Positions 20,681-30,015 of a stretch of DNA of 64,000 nucleotides are shown in pieces. Both the position numbers and the translations under genes were made by a program. The notes beneath the pieces were generated by a model, which was given only the letters and a program-made list of their open reading frames with translations, ran no database searches and was not told the DNA's origin. Origin of the DNA: Stieleria bergensis (GTDB lineage Bacteria > Planctomycetota > Planctomycetia > Pirellulales > Pirellulaceae); NCBI GenBank assembly GCA_007745635.1, contig CP036272.1:5540816-5604815 (forward strand). The letters are read 5' to 3'. Each line of letters opens with the position of its first letter. Positions within the stretch are counted from its first letter, which is position 1.

Positions 20681-22288
20681 ATGAAAACGATCCACGCGTT
20701 CACGATCATCGACTGGTTGATTCTGGCGATCTACTTTGTTGCCATCTTGGCCACGGGGATTTATTTTTGGCGAAAGAACCGTGATGCCGAGCAGTTCACT
20801 GCAGCGGGCCGGTCACTGCCTGGATGGCTCTGCGGCATGTCGATTTTCGCAACCTATTTAAGCAGCATCAGCTACCTGGCCTTGCCGGGCAAAGCCTTTG
20901 CTGGCAACTGGAACGCCTGGGTCTTTTCGCTTTCGCTGCCGATCACTGCTTGGATCGCAGTGCGTTATTTTTTGCCGCTGTACCGATCCAGCCAATCCGT
21001 CAGCGCATACGCTTGGCTGGAAAAACGATTTGGTCTGTGGGCACGCCTGCTGGCCAGCGGCTTTTACTTGCTGTTTCAAGTTGCCAGAATCGGCGTGGTG
21101 ATGTACTTGATGGCCTTGCCGATGACGATTCTGTTTGGCTGGGACGTTCGAGATTTAATCTTAGTGACCGGAGTGATCGTCACGGCATACTCACTGGTCG
21201 GGGGCATTACGGCGGTGATTTGGGCCGATGCAATTCAGGCCTTCATCTTATTGGCGGGGGCGTTGATTGCGTTCGCGATTCTGCTGTTTGGCCTCCCCAA
21301 TGGACCGGTGGAGTCGTTGCAAGACAGCTATCAGGCCGGCAAATTCTCACTGGGGTCCTACGACCTGACAGCGATTGGCCAAAGCACGTTCTGGCTGGTG
21401 CTGGCGTACGGACTGTTTGAAAACCTCAAGAACTTTGGTGTCGACCAAAGCTACGTCCAGCGTTACATCGCCGCCAGCAGTGACAGGTCGGCCGCCAAGA
21501 GTATTTGGCTCGGCGCGTTGCTTTATGTTCCAGTGAGTGCTGCATTCTTTTTAATAGGGACAGGTCTATACGCCTACTATCAGCCGGACCCCAATCAACT
21601 GGCAAGCCTACGTCAGATCGTGGCTGAAAACCAACTTCAGGTCAACGGCCAAGCCGCCCCCGACGAGTCACAGATTCTGGCTCACGCGGCAACGCTAACG
21701 GACCAAGAGATCAGCGACCGGGTGTTCCCCTATTTCATCGCAACTCAATTGCCGACGGGAGTTCGTGGACTGCTGATTGCGGCAATCTTTGCAGCGGCTA
21801 TGAGCACAGTTTCGACGGGACTCAACTCGTCCGCCACGCTGTTACTCAGTGATTTCTACCAACGCCTCATCGCCCCCCAAGCTAGCGAACGGCAGCAGAT
21901 GCTTGTGCTGCGCGCAACGACGTTGCTTTGGGGGACACTGGGCACCATCACAGCGCTGATCATGGTTCGATACACCAACAACGCGCTGGACATTTGGTGG
22001 ACGATGTCGGGAATTCTAGGAGCAGCGATCATCGGTCTATTTCTGCTTGGACTGACCAGCCCACAGGTGAACCACAGGATCGCCATCGGCATCACGCTGG
22101 TCGGAGCAGCCTTGATCACTTGGATGACGTTATCCTTGAACGACACGCTGCGCGGTGACTTCCCGTTCCTCAACAGCCCCTTTCACAAATACTGGATCAT
22201 CGTCTTGGGACCCAGCCTGATGATCTTGTTAGGGTACATCGTCAGTTTGATTCGCAACCGGACACGAACCAGGCAATCGGAAGCTTGA
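20681..22288 (+). CDS. Sodium/solute symporter, SSS family
   Basis: A 535-residue polytopic membrane protein with about 13 hydrophobic segments. The family signature around the second and third helices is clear (FTAAGRSLPGWLCGMSIFATY, with residues AAGRSLPGW typical), and the segment ATQLPTGVRGLLIAAIFAAA matches the later signature helix. SSS transporters couple sodium entry to uptake of sugars, amino acids or organic ions. The substrate is not readable, but the position 52 bp after a sulfatase suggests a sugar or sugar acid freed from a sulfated polymer. The frame extends upstream into the sulfatase, but the ATG at 20681 directly precedes the first helix. Confidence 0.9.
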   Translation: MKTIHAFTIIDWLILAIYFVAILATGIYFWRKNRDAEQFTAAGRSLPGWLCGMSIFATYLSSISYLALPGKAFAGNWNAWVFSLSLPITAWIAVRYFLPLYRSSQSVSAYAWLEKRFGLWARLLASGFYLLFQVARIGVVMYLMALPMTILFGWDVRDLILVTGVIVTAYSLVGGITAVIWADAIQAFILLAGALIAFAILLFGLPNGPVESLQDSYQAGKFSLGSYDLTAIGQSTFWLVLAYGLFENLKNFGVDQSYVQRYIAASSDRSAAKSIWLGALLYVPVSAAFFLIGTGLYAYYQPDPNQLASLRQIVAENQLQVNGQAAPDESQILAHAATLTDQEISDRVFPYFIATQLPTGVRGLLIAAIFAAAMSTVSTGLNSSATLLLSDFYQRLIAPQASERQQMLVLRATTLLWGTLGTITALIMVRYTNNALDIWWTMSGILGAAIIGLFLLGLTSPQVNHRIAIGITLVGAALITWMTLSLNDTLRGDFPFLNSPFHKYWIIVLGPSLMILLGYIVSLIRNRTRTRQSEA

Positions 22289-22466
22289 ACACTGCAGTTT
22301 GCATGCGCGGTAGCGATTCATCACCGCTGGATGCACAGATGAAGTTATGACAACATGGCTGAATCAGCAAGCATTCCACATGCCATGCGGATGGACTGAA
22401 GCTACGCTGTCAGAACTGACCCGCGTGTCAGAGACCCCAAAATTGACTTAGCACAGAGAGTCATCC

Positions 22467-23021
22467 ATGACTGCTTCTGCGGAGAACCAACCGAGCGACA
22501 ACGAACCGTCGTCGCTGGAAAACCCTCCCACGACGAATCACAACGGCTCGGCAGGCAAGAACCGTCGCGGCATTGGTCGCGCCATGATCTGCCTGTCCAT
22601 CGCGACCGGGGTGTTCGTCGGCCTGGGTGTCTATACGTTTGTCTATGCAAAAGGTGCCAGTTACCTGAGCAATGATCCCAAGTCCTGCGTCAATTGCCAC
22701 GTCATGAACGACGCCATGGATTGTTGGCAGCACAGCAGCCACCACGCGGTCACGGTTTGCAATGACTGCCACATGCCACACGATTTCATCGGCAAATGGG
22801 TCACCAAAGCCGACAATGGTCTGTTTCACTCCATCGCGTTCACCACCGGCGATTACCCAGACAACTTGCGTATCAAAGATCGCAATTTGCGAATCGTGCA
22901 GCAAGCTTGTCTGCATTGCCATGAACGCTTTGTCGAAAACATGCATCCGGTTGTCGCCGGAGGTGACCTGCAATCGTGCATGCATTGCCATCAAGAAGTC
23001 GGACATGCTTTGCATCCATAA
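22467..23021 (+). CDS. nrfH: Cytochrome c nitrite reductase small subunit NrfH
   Basis: A 184-residue tetraheme membrane cytochrome of the NapC/NirT/NrfH family. An N-terminal polar tail of about 30 residues precedes one membrane anchor (about residues 37-59). Four CxxCH heme motifs follow, with first cysteines at residues 74, 98, 148 and 171. NrfH takes electrons from the quinol pool and passes them to NrfA on the periplasmic face. nrfA begins 62 bp downstream, which confirms the assignment. The N-terminal tail is longer than in many NrfH proteins. Confidence 0.95.
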   Translation: MTASAENQPSDNEPSSLENPPTTNHNGSAGKNRRGIGRAMICLSIATGVFVGLGVYTFVYAKGASYLSNDPKSCVNCHVMNDAMDCWQHSSHHAVTVCNDCHMPHDFIGKWVTKADNGLFHSIAFTTGDYPDNLRIKDRNLRIVQQACLHCHERFVENMHPVVAGGDLQSCMHCHQEVGHALHP

Positions 23022-23083
23022 CGTTCCTTTCAAAACTGCTCGAATCCCTGACTAGCACGCCATCCACGAATCAGAACGAAACG

Positions 23084-24604
23084 ATGTCAAACTCAAGCTC
23101 TAACGGAAACAGTCGACTGGTGTGGCTTACATTGCTGATCGCCGTTGCAACGGTCGCCGTGTTCGCCCTGCTGGTCAATATTTTTGAACGCAAAGAGGAA
23201 GGGCGTGCCGGATTTGTGCGTCTGGCAGAGGTCAATGAAATCAGTGTTGATCCTAAGCCCTGGGGCGAGAATTTTCCCTACCAGTACGAAAGCTTCATGC
23301 GAACGGTCGACAACGAGCGCACGGAGTACGGCGGCAACCATTCACTAGCGCCGAGCAAGCTGGAAGAACACCCCTGGCTGAAACGCCTGTTTGCCGGCTA
23401 TGCGTTCAGCATTGACTATCGCGAAGCTCGCGGCCACGGCTACATGATGTACGACCAACAGGTCACCAAACGCGTCACAGAGGTGCAACAGTCTGGTGCC
23501 TGCATGCACTGCCACGTGTCAATCATTCCGACCTACCGCCGCATCGGGATGGAAAAACTTGGCCAGGAAGTCACGCCAGAAACCTTGGGGGCGTCGTTCA
23601 ATCAAGAAGCTGTTGAAGTTGGCTTCCGCGAAGTCAGCCGCAAGAAATTTGAAGAAGTCTTTGCCGAAGTCAAAGCCACGCCAGACCGAATTCCACATGG
23701 TGACGACGTGCACACCGGAGCTCACCCCGTCTCTTGCATGGACTGCCATGATCCAGATTCAATGCAATTGCGAATCACTCGGCCTGGCTTCATGGAAGGC
23801 ATCAACAAACTGGCCAATAGCGATGACCCGGTGACACACTTGCCCAGCATTCAGAAATGGCGTGACGGAGGAAAAAAGGGTGACTACGATCCCAACATTC
23901 ATGCCTCTCGACAAGAAATGCGATCCTTTGTCTGCGGCCAGTGTCACGTGGAATATTACTGTGCCAACAAGATGACACTGACCTATCCATGGTCCAATGG
24001 CTTGAAAGCCGAAGACCTGGAAAAGGAATGGGACGAAACCACCTTCCCAGACGAAGGCGAACCGTTCTTCGATTACGTCCACAAAGAAACCGGGACAAAA
24101 GTCTACAAAGCCCAACACCCAGAGTTCGAACTCTGGAGCCAAGGTGTTCACGCACAACGTGGCGTGAGCTGCTCCGATTGCCACATGCCGTACGAACGCG
24201 AAGGCGCAACCAAAGTCAGCTCGCACTGGGTGCGCAGCCCAATGCTGAATATCAACAACGCGTGCCAAACCTGCCACAATGTTCCCGAGGCAGAAATCAA
24301 AGCCACCGTTGACCTGATTCAATCACGCACCTCAGCACTGATCGAACGTGCTGCTGGAGCGATGGAAAACATGCTCGACGCGATCATTGCAGCGGAAAAA
24401 GCGGGAGCCACCGAAGAACATTTGGCACCGATTCGCAAGTTGCAGAAACAAGCGATGTGGCGACTGGACTATATCGCCAGCGAGAACAGCAAGGGCTTCC
24501 ACGCCAGACAGGAAGCAGCTCGCATCCTGGCGGAATCCATTGATTACAGCCGCCAGGCCGAAGCGGCCTGCTACAAACTGGGCGCCGAAAAGAGCGCCCC
24601 CTAG
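23084..24604 (+). CDS. nrfA: Cytochrome c nitrite reductase catalytic subunit NrfA
   Basis: A 506-residue pentaheme enzyme that reduces nitrite to ammonium with six electrons. An uncleaved-looking N-terminal hydrophobic segment (residues 12-32) exports or anchors it. Five heme motifs begin at residues 140 (CMHCH), 218 (CMDCH), 284 (CGQCH), 363 (CSDCH) and 394 (CQTCH). In E. coli-type enzymes the first, catalytic heme is bound by CxxCK; here it is CxxCH, as in the histidine-ligated NrfA subgroup. Other active-site elements remain: VEYY after the third motif and KAQHPE with H345. The ATG at 23084 is preferred over the earlier in-frame start because it puts the hydrophobic segment at the N-terminus. 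It forms an operon with nrfH. Confidence 0.95.
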   Translation: MSNSSSNGNSRLVWLTLLIAVATVAVFALLVNIFERKEEGRAGFVRLAEVNEISVDPKPWGENFPYQYESFMRTVDNERTEYGGNHSLAPSKLEEHPWLKRLFAGYAFSIDYREARGHGYMMYDQQVTKRVTEVQQSGACMHCHVSIIPTYRRIGMEKLGQEVTPETLGASFNQEAVEVGFREVSRKKFEEVFAEVKATPDRIPHGDDVHTGAHPVSCMDCHDPDSMQLRITRPGFMEGINKLANSDDPVTHLPSIQKWRDGGKKGDYDPNIHASRQEMRSFVCGQCHVEYYCANKMTLTYPWSNGLKAEDLEKEWDETTFPDEGEPFFDYVHKETGTKVYKAQHPEFELWSQGVHAQRGVSCSDCHMPYEREGATKVSSHWVRSPMLNINNACQTCHNVPEAEIKATVDLIQSRTSALIERAAGAMENMLDAIIAAEKAGATEEHLAPIRKLQKQAMWRLDYIASENSKGFHARQEAARILAESIDYSRQAEAACYKLGAEKSAP

Positions 24605-24683
24605 CGGCACGAACTCGCAACGCGGCGTTCCATCGCACATGATCGGCGCCGCTATGCGGATCGGCCCCGCTGCAAATCAATGA

Positions 24684-25601
24684 CTACTGTGGTCGGATCT
24701 TTTTCACTTGACCGCTGCGCAGCGACATCACTTGTCCAGCGGTCTGCAACTGCAAGCCCCCAGCGTGATTGATACCTAAACACAGGCCATCAATCTGCTG
24801 ATCGCCAACCTGCATCGACAACTGCTGGCCTGTCAGAGCACAGCGATCACGGTATTGCTGCAAGACGCTGTCGGGATCTTCGGAAAGCTCATCGAGAACT
24901 TCAATCGTCGACTCAATCAGCGCCGCCACTGCCGCGTGACGTGCCAGCGCCCGCCCTGTGAGCTTCGCCAATGCCAGAGCAGGCAGTGCATCGGGATTCG
25001 CGATCTGAGGTGCTTCGTTTAAGTTGATGCCGACTCCAACCACGCGGCAGTCCAACTGCGCTGCGTTGGCTTCAATCAGAATGCCGCCTAATTTGCAAAG
25101 CTGCAAAACCGAGCTGCCATCGATGCCAAACAGCGTGCACAAATCATTGGGCCATTTCAGCTTCACGCGAACCGGAGCGCACAAGAACTCAATCGCTCGA
25201 GCAACCGCGACACCGATCGCCAAGGACAGCAAATCTGCAATCGCCGGGGTGGAGGGCAGTTTGATCAGCAAAGAAAACGTGACGGCATCATCGCTGCTGT
25301 CCCAACTGCTCCCCTGACGGCCACGCCCACCGGTTTGACGATCAGTGATGTAGAGCCTTGGCAGCACCTCATCCAGCGTGACCGGTGACGGCGCGGACAG
25401 CGATGGCTGCTCAGCCCAAGAAGTGGGTGCATTTTGGGCGAACGCTTGCAAATCAGCAACGGCATCAGAATTCGTCGACGCCGTCACGGACCGATAGCTT
25501 GCTGACGCAATGAGCCCGTGCTGCAATAGCTGATCAATCTGTTGGTACATTGCCTGATGCACGTTGCCAACTTGATCAATCTTGGGATTCAATGCGCTCA
25601 T
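24684..25601 (-). CDS. birA: Biotin--[acetyl-CoA-carboxylase] ligase
   Basis: A 305-residue biotin protein ligase. It activates biotin with ATP and attaches it to the carboxyl-carrier protein. The biotinyl-adenylate loop reads GRGRQGSSW (canonical GRGRxGRxW, so the second conserved Arg is Ser here), and the ligase signature VKLKWPNDL is intact. The C-terminal small domain ends around LQLQTAGQVMSLRSGQVKKI. There is no helix-turn-helix repressor domain, so this is a monofunctional (class I) ligase. The N-terminal 80 residues are variable. Convergent with nrfA, 79 bp apart. Confidence 0.92.
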   Translation of the reverse strand: MSALNPKIDQVGNVHQAMYQQIDQLLQHGLIASASYRSVTASTNSDAVADLQAFAQNAPTSWAEQPSLSAPSPVTLDEVLPRLYITDRQTGGRGRQGSSWDSSDDAVTFSLLIKLPSTPAIADLLSLAIGVAVARAIEFLCAPVRVKLKWPNDLCTLFGIDGSSVLQLCKLGGILIEANAAQLDCRVVGVGINLNEAPQIANPDALPALALAKLTGRALARHAAVAALIESTIEVLDELSEDPDSVLQQYRDRCALTGQQLSMQVGDQQIDGLCLGINHAGGLQLQTAGQVMSLRSGQVKKIRPQ

Positions 25602-25650
25602 TGATAACGACTATCTCGCGTGTTACTGAGACCAGCAAGCTGAAACGCGA

Positions 25651-25833
25651 TTAAAGAAAGATGGCAACCAAAATCAGTGCCACACACAAAACCAATCCAA
25701 TGACCATTGTCGCTGTTCCTCTTCGTCCGTCGGGAACCCCAAATTCATCTTCAACAAAGGCGTCGTAGTCAAAGTCATCTAAGTCTTCGACGCCTGCATC
25801 CCAGTCTTCGCCCTCATCGTCGTGGTCACACAT
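25651..25833 (-). CDS. Small acidic single-pass membrane protein
   Basis: About 60 residues if it starts at the ATG at 25833; an ATG at 25851 or TTG at 25854 would add six or seven residues. The first 35 residues are very acidic (DWDAGVEDLDDFDYDAF), followed by a short basic stretch and one C-terminal membrane helix (MVIGLVLCVALILVAIFL). This is a tail-anchored layout. No family recognised. It lies between birA and the DUF1501 gene on the same strand, 49 bp from each of its neighbours, which favours a real gene in that transcript. Confidence 0.6.
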   Translation of the reverse strand: MCDHDDEGEDWDAGVEDLDDFDYDAFVEDEFGVPDGRRGTATMVIGLVLCVALILVAIFL

Positions 25834-25882
25834 TCGCTGCCCTGCTTGCATCAACCGCTTACTGGATTTCGGCAGTATAACG

Positions 25883-27385
25883 CTAGCTACCGAAAAGCCC
25901 CAATGGCGATCCGCCTAATCCTGTGTCATAAAAGTTGCCAATATTAGGAATAATCGTCGCCAAGTCACTGTGTCCAGCACCAAACCACAGTGCCAGGTCG
26001 GCGGCCAGCTCATCCACCGACATGGTTGGAATGTAGCGACCTCGCCCGACGTTCAATGGATTCGCAGTGCTGAGGTCATCCGGATAGTCTCCGTAGAATT
26101 CGCCTCCATTGACTGCACCACCGACGACGAAGTGATTGCCACCCCAGCCGTGATCGCTGCCTTGACCATTGGTGCTAAGCGTCCGTGCGAAGTCTGACGC
26201 AGTGAACAGCGTCACTTCGTTCTCCACGCCCAGCTCGACCGTGGCATCGTAGAACGAACGAACCGCCCGACTGATGCGAGGCATCAAGCCTTCGTGAGCA
26301 GTGATCAAGTTGGTGTGATTATCAAACCCGCCAAGGGTGACAAAGAAGACCTGCCTGGTCTGCCCCAGTTGCTGGCGGGCTCCGATACACTTGGCAACCA
26401 TTTTCAAATGATTGCTGGGCCCTTCGCTTGTAAAAGGCGTGTTCAGCTGAATCGCAGAGGTCGCAGCATTGAAATCCAAGGCAGCATCGACCGAGTTTCG
26501 GTTGGAATCCGCAAACGACTTTGACAGCAAATCCGTGTAGGTTTGGTCAAAGATATTATTGACCGCCCGCGAATACATCCGGTTTTGAAAGTTGTTGGTG
26601 CTGCTGGGATCACTGTAATAACCACTGACAGTGGTCGCCCCGCCCGTGCCGATCGCATAGGGCACAACCGTCGATCCGGTTTGCCAAATATTGACGCCGC
26701 TAACGGAGATATTCATCGACACGGTGTCATTGGTGTTGGTCGATTGCAGCAAATCACTCATCCGCCCGCCCCAACCGGAGATCTGGCTGCGGGACTGAGG
26801 CAAACCAGTCTGCCAGTGCCGCTGCAAGTCGGCATGCGAAAACAGCCCCAGCGGCAACTGACTCCGATTATTGTACTCGGTGCGATCGGTTGGCTGAAGC
26901 AGCGAACCGACGTTGGCAGCAACCGCTAGCTTACCGGTGTTATACAGGCCAGCGACGCCGGTTTGGTCCGTCTGATCCACTTCGGCCACACCGGACTGGG
27001 CCGCCATGCCGGGGTGAAATCCAAAGCTACGTGAACCGGGGCCGGTGATCGAAATCAAGTCGCTTTGGGCAATCGCTAATCCACCCGCATTGGTTTCCGT
27101 TCTAACGCCACCGCGGATGTCATAGTAGGTTCCATATTCACCGCTGGTCGCATCACCCTCATTGGGAATCACCATGTTGTGCGAGTCATTCCCACCCAGC
27201 AAGAACAAACACACGAGCGCTTTATAGCCGGAGGTGTCAGTCGCAGCAGCGGCCGCAGACTTTGCAGCCTGCAGTTGCAAAAGCGTCGCCATCAGGGACG
27301 TATTGGTCATCAAGCCGCAACCGCCAGCGGCTTTCAACAAGGCTCGCCGCGAGGAGAGAATGGATTCTGATTTTTTGCGACTCAT
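25883..27385 (-). CDS. DUF1501 protein with twin-arginine signal
   Basis: A 500-residue protein. The N-terminus carries a twin-arginine export signal (SSRRALLKAAGG, residues 10-21). The mature part begins with LVCLFLLGGNDSHNMVIPN, the hallmark of DUF1501, a family distantly related to alkaline-phosphatase/sulfatase folds, and later shows TASDFARTLSTNGQGSDHGW, HFVVGG. Its biochemical activity is unknown. The ATG at 27385 is chosen because it precedes the signal; the open frame continues to 27436. It is downstream of a DUF1800 gene on the same strand, and the two families occur side by side in many planctomycetes, so their products probably work together in the cell envelope. Confidence 0.93.
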   Translation of the reverse strand: MSRKKSESILSSRRALLKAAGGCGLMTNTSLMATLLQLQAAKSAAAAATDTSGYKALVCLFLLGGNDSHNMVIPNEGDATSGEYGTYYDIRGGVRTETNAGGLAIAQSDLISITGPGSRSFGFHPGMAAQSGVAEVDQTDQTGVAGLYNTGKLAVAANVGSLLQPTDRTEYNNRSQLPLGLFSHADLQRHWQTGLPQSRSQISGWGGRMSDLLQSTNTNDTVSMNISVSGVNIWQTGSTVVPYAIGTGGATTVSGYYSDPSSTNNFQNRMYSRAVNNIFDQTYTDLLSKSFADSNRNSVDAALDFNAATSAIQLNTPFTSEGPSNHLKMVAKCIGARQQLGQTRQVFFVTLGGFDNHTNLITAHEGLMPRISRAVRSFYDATVELGVENEVTLFTASDFARTLSTNGQGSDHGWGGNHFVVGGAVNGGEFYGDYPDDLSTANPLNVGRGRYIPTMSVDELAADLALWFGAGHSDLATIIPNIGNFYDTGLGGSPLGLFGS

Positions 27386-27511
27386 CTGATTCGCTCCAGA
27401 AAGAATGAAAAGTGTTCGGGAGAATAGGGTTGTCAATCAAGGTGCGTGTCAGCCTTTGGACCATTGGGACTGCCTGGTCGACCAGCGGCTGATTCGCTCC
27501 AACAGAAATGG

Positions 27512-29413
27512 CTATTGCTCGATAGCGCAGTCAGGAGAAATCACAACCGCATTGAGCGCGGTTTCAACTCGGGCAACAAACCGCCCATCATTGCCAGCCG
27601 TCTCCGCTTCGACGGCCGCTATGATCGACGCTTTGGTCTCCTGGCTTAACGTTCCACTGCACAACAGCAAATCGAACCGAGTCAAGATCTCCGCCATGTT
27701 GTTGATATCGCGGGCCAGTTGGATTTCAGGCTCCAGATCGAACGAAATTCGACACGAACCTTGCCGCATGCCGCCAGTATCCACGTATCGGTTGTTGCAG
27801 TACTTGCGAAACTCGTTCAGCGATTTGTTGACCGTCACGGCCGTCAAGATTTGAAACTCAGGCGCGAACAGTGCACCGTAAGGGTTGCGACGACTGGGCT
27901 CATACGTGATCAACTCACCCGGTGGCTGAAAGTCTGGCAGGTAGTAGTTGAACACACTGGGCGAGCGAAACGGCATCTGGCCGAAATCATCAGCAATGTT
28001 GTTGCTGAACATCATGTAGCCGCCGGGGTAATTGGATGACGGCCGGATGGCTCGGATCAGAGCACAAACTCGATTGATGGGCTCCCGCAGCCGACTGTAC
28101 TCAGTGCCTCGTGCCCGGACTTGCAATCGCAGTGGTGAGCGGAGCCGACGAACTACCTGTCCCCGATACAGTTCAGGATCCGTCAAAATCGCCTTGACGA
28201 CGGATTGCCAATCGCCACGAACGCCCTGGCCGTTGTCGTTCCAGACGCGGGTCACGCGACGCATGTAGCCTCGTGAGGGATTGGATTTGACCAATCGCTG
28301 AATCAATAAGCGGCAGATAAACGGAGCCACCGAGTCGTGAGCGTCGATCGCATCCAAGGCCGCTGACACTTCATCCTTGCAAGCTTGATTCGTCAAGATC
28401 GCAGGCAGCGGAGGCAGTACGGTTCCGAAAACCACTTTTTGCGGCGGTGCATTCGCTTCATCGGTGTAGTCGTAGTTGTTGTCGTGATAGCGATGATCCA
28501 TCTCCATCGGACGACCAAGGTTCCGACCACGGTAAAAACTGGTTGACGTGTTGTGCTGGTACATGAACCCGGTGAAGACGCGGGCCAACTGACGAATCTG
28601 TTCGTTGTCGTAGGTCGGAATCAGGTCGCCATTCTCGTCAACGGCCAGACGGCCATCCTGTTGCAGCTCATACAGTCCCACGGAGAACAGCTGCATGATT
28701 TCGCGAGCGAAGTTCTCATCCGGCCAGCGGTTGTTGGGAATATCGGCTTTACGATTATTGATCGAACTCAGCCAAACGCCCATCGAGGGATGGTAGGTGA
28801 CATCTTCTAAGGTTTCTCGGTAGGTTCCATCAATCCCTGTGACCAGCATGTCATAGTAGTCAGACATCCCCATCCAGTCCGCAATGGTTCGCTCGCCGTT
28901 GCCAATGCTACGATCGTCATCGTTGTTTGCACCAGTCCCTGTGTCACCAATCACAAAGATCTGTGACAGAGCCCAAGCGACCCGCTGACGGAGCTGGTCT
29001 TCGCCTGTTAAGGCAATGTGAGACCAGACTTGATAGCGGTAGTGATGAATGCCCGCACCCTGCTTGGTAGGAGTGTTGCCGTCAAGCTCCATCAAGTCGT
29101 AAGCCGTTTGCATGTGCAGCGAAGGGGCCGCTGCAAACTGCTGGTCAATCCATTCGGATGTCGCTCGCTTGAGCCCGATCTGATTGATTCGAGTCGCCAG
29201 CGATTCGATGCTTTGCTCGGTGGGGCCAAAGGTTGCCTTTGCCAAAAACTGAGCCGCTCGAACACGAGCTTTGGCCATCCGAAGGTCTCGGGAACTTTCC
29301 ACCAAAAAGTCACCGGCCTGCAGTTGAGGCAACGATGCAATCAATACGATTCCTGGCAGAATCAACGCCGCCGACAGACGCTTCAGTCGCGAACAGCAAG
29401 TCAGGATGTGCAT
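27512..29413 (-). CDS. DUF1800 secreted protein
   Basis: A 633-residue protein with an N-terminal signal peptide (hydrophobic residues about 11-29). The DUF1800 core is recognisable from AAQFLAKATFGPTEQSIESL through LRQRVAWALSQIFVIGD, DENFAREIMQLFSVGLYEL and VAPFICRLLIQRLVKSNPS. The family is abundant in planctomycetes and other bacteria and has no proven enzymatic role. The start at 29413 is the first ATG and leads directly into the signal peptide. Upstream partner of the DUF1501 gene, with a 126-bp gap. Confidence 0.92.
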   Translation of the reverse strand: MHILTCCSRLKRLSAALILPGIVLIASLPQLQAGDFLVESSRDLRMAKARVRAAQFLAKATFGPTEQSIESLATRINQIGLKRATSEWIDQQFAAAPSLHMQTAYDLMELDGNTPTKQGAGIHHYRYQVWSHIALTGEDQLRQRVAWALSQIFVIGDTGTGANNDDDRSIGNGERTIADWMGMSDYYDMLVTGIDGTYRETLEDVTYHPSMGVWLSSINNRKADIPNNRWPDENFAREIMQLFSVGLYELQQDGRLAVDENGDLIPTYDNEQIRQLARVFTGFMYQHNTSTSFYRGRNLGRPMEMDHRYHDNNYDYTDEANAPPQKVVFGTVLPPLPAILTNQACKDEVSAALDAIDAHDSVAPFICRLLIQRLVKSNPSRGYMRRVTRVWNDNGQGVRGDWQSVVKAILTDPELYRGQVVRRLRSPLRLQVRARGTEYSRLREPINRVCALIRAIRPSSNYPGGYMMFSNNIADDFGQMPFRSPSVFNYYLPDFQPPGELITYEPSRRNPYGALFAPEFQILTAVTVNKSLNEFRKYCNNRYVDTGGMRQGSCRISFDLEPEIQLARDINNMAEILTRFDLLLCSGTLSQETKASIIAAVEAETAGNDGRFVARVETALNAVVISPDCAIEQ

Positions 29414-30015
29414 AACCAACGCCTAACCTAAACCTGAAGAAGTAATGAACAAGAAAAGCATTCCGCCACCGCGGGTAATCACTTGTGACCGAAACACTTC
29501 GTTGCACGGATCATCGACATGATGTTCATCCATTGAGCAACCAATCGGAAGGTCGCCGGCAACGCAAGAAAAGATCAATCAGGAGGTCAGGCGGAACGGT
29601 CAACAACGAGCGTGTCAATCGTCACGTCTGCGGCTCCCGTGGAGACAAGCGTTTACTGTACGGGGAGATTTGTATGCGATAAGCGGTCGCGATGATAACA
29701 CTTTTCTGGCATTGACTCAAAAGGTATTTCGGTTGATTTCCCGCAAGGAAGTGAAACTCTCCTCCGCAGAGGGGAAAACTATGTGGCTAGCAACAACCTT
29801 ACCGGCCCGTCATTCCCGCCGTTCTGGAACCGCGATGCCCATCACGGCATCTATCAAGAACATTTGCAGCCCCAATGAATCGGCAAACCCTCACGCACAA
29901 CGCTGGCCAGCAGGTAAACTTCTCTTAGACGCCGTGGTGACCAACAAGCATCAATGCGGCACCCCACAAACCCCAGCAGTCTTCTTCCAACCAAACACCA
30001 GCATCCATCGGTCAC
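29414..30015. other. Divergent intergenic region, no gene recognised
   Basis: About 600 bp between the DUF1800 gene (minus) and moaA (plus). Short open frames here have no conserved sequence. I looked for a molybdenum-cofactor riboswitch before moaA and saw no convincing structure. The true moaA start may lie 100-150 bp beyond 30015, which would lengthen this region. Confidence 0.45.

Noticed and set aside
29414-30015. Molybdenum-cofactor riboswitch upstream of moaA
   Set aside because: I could not find the paired elements or conserved blocks of that class.
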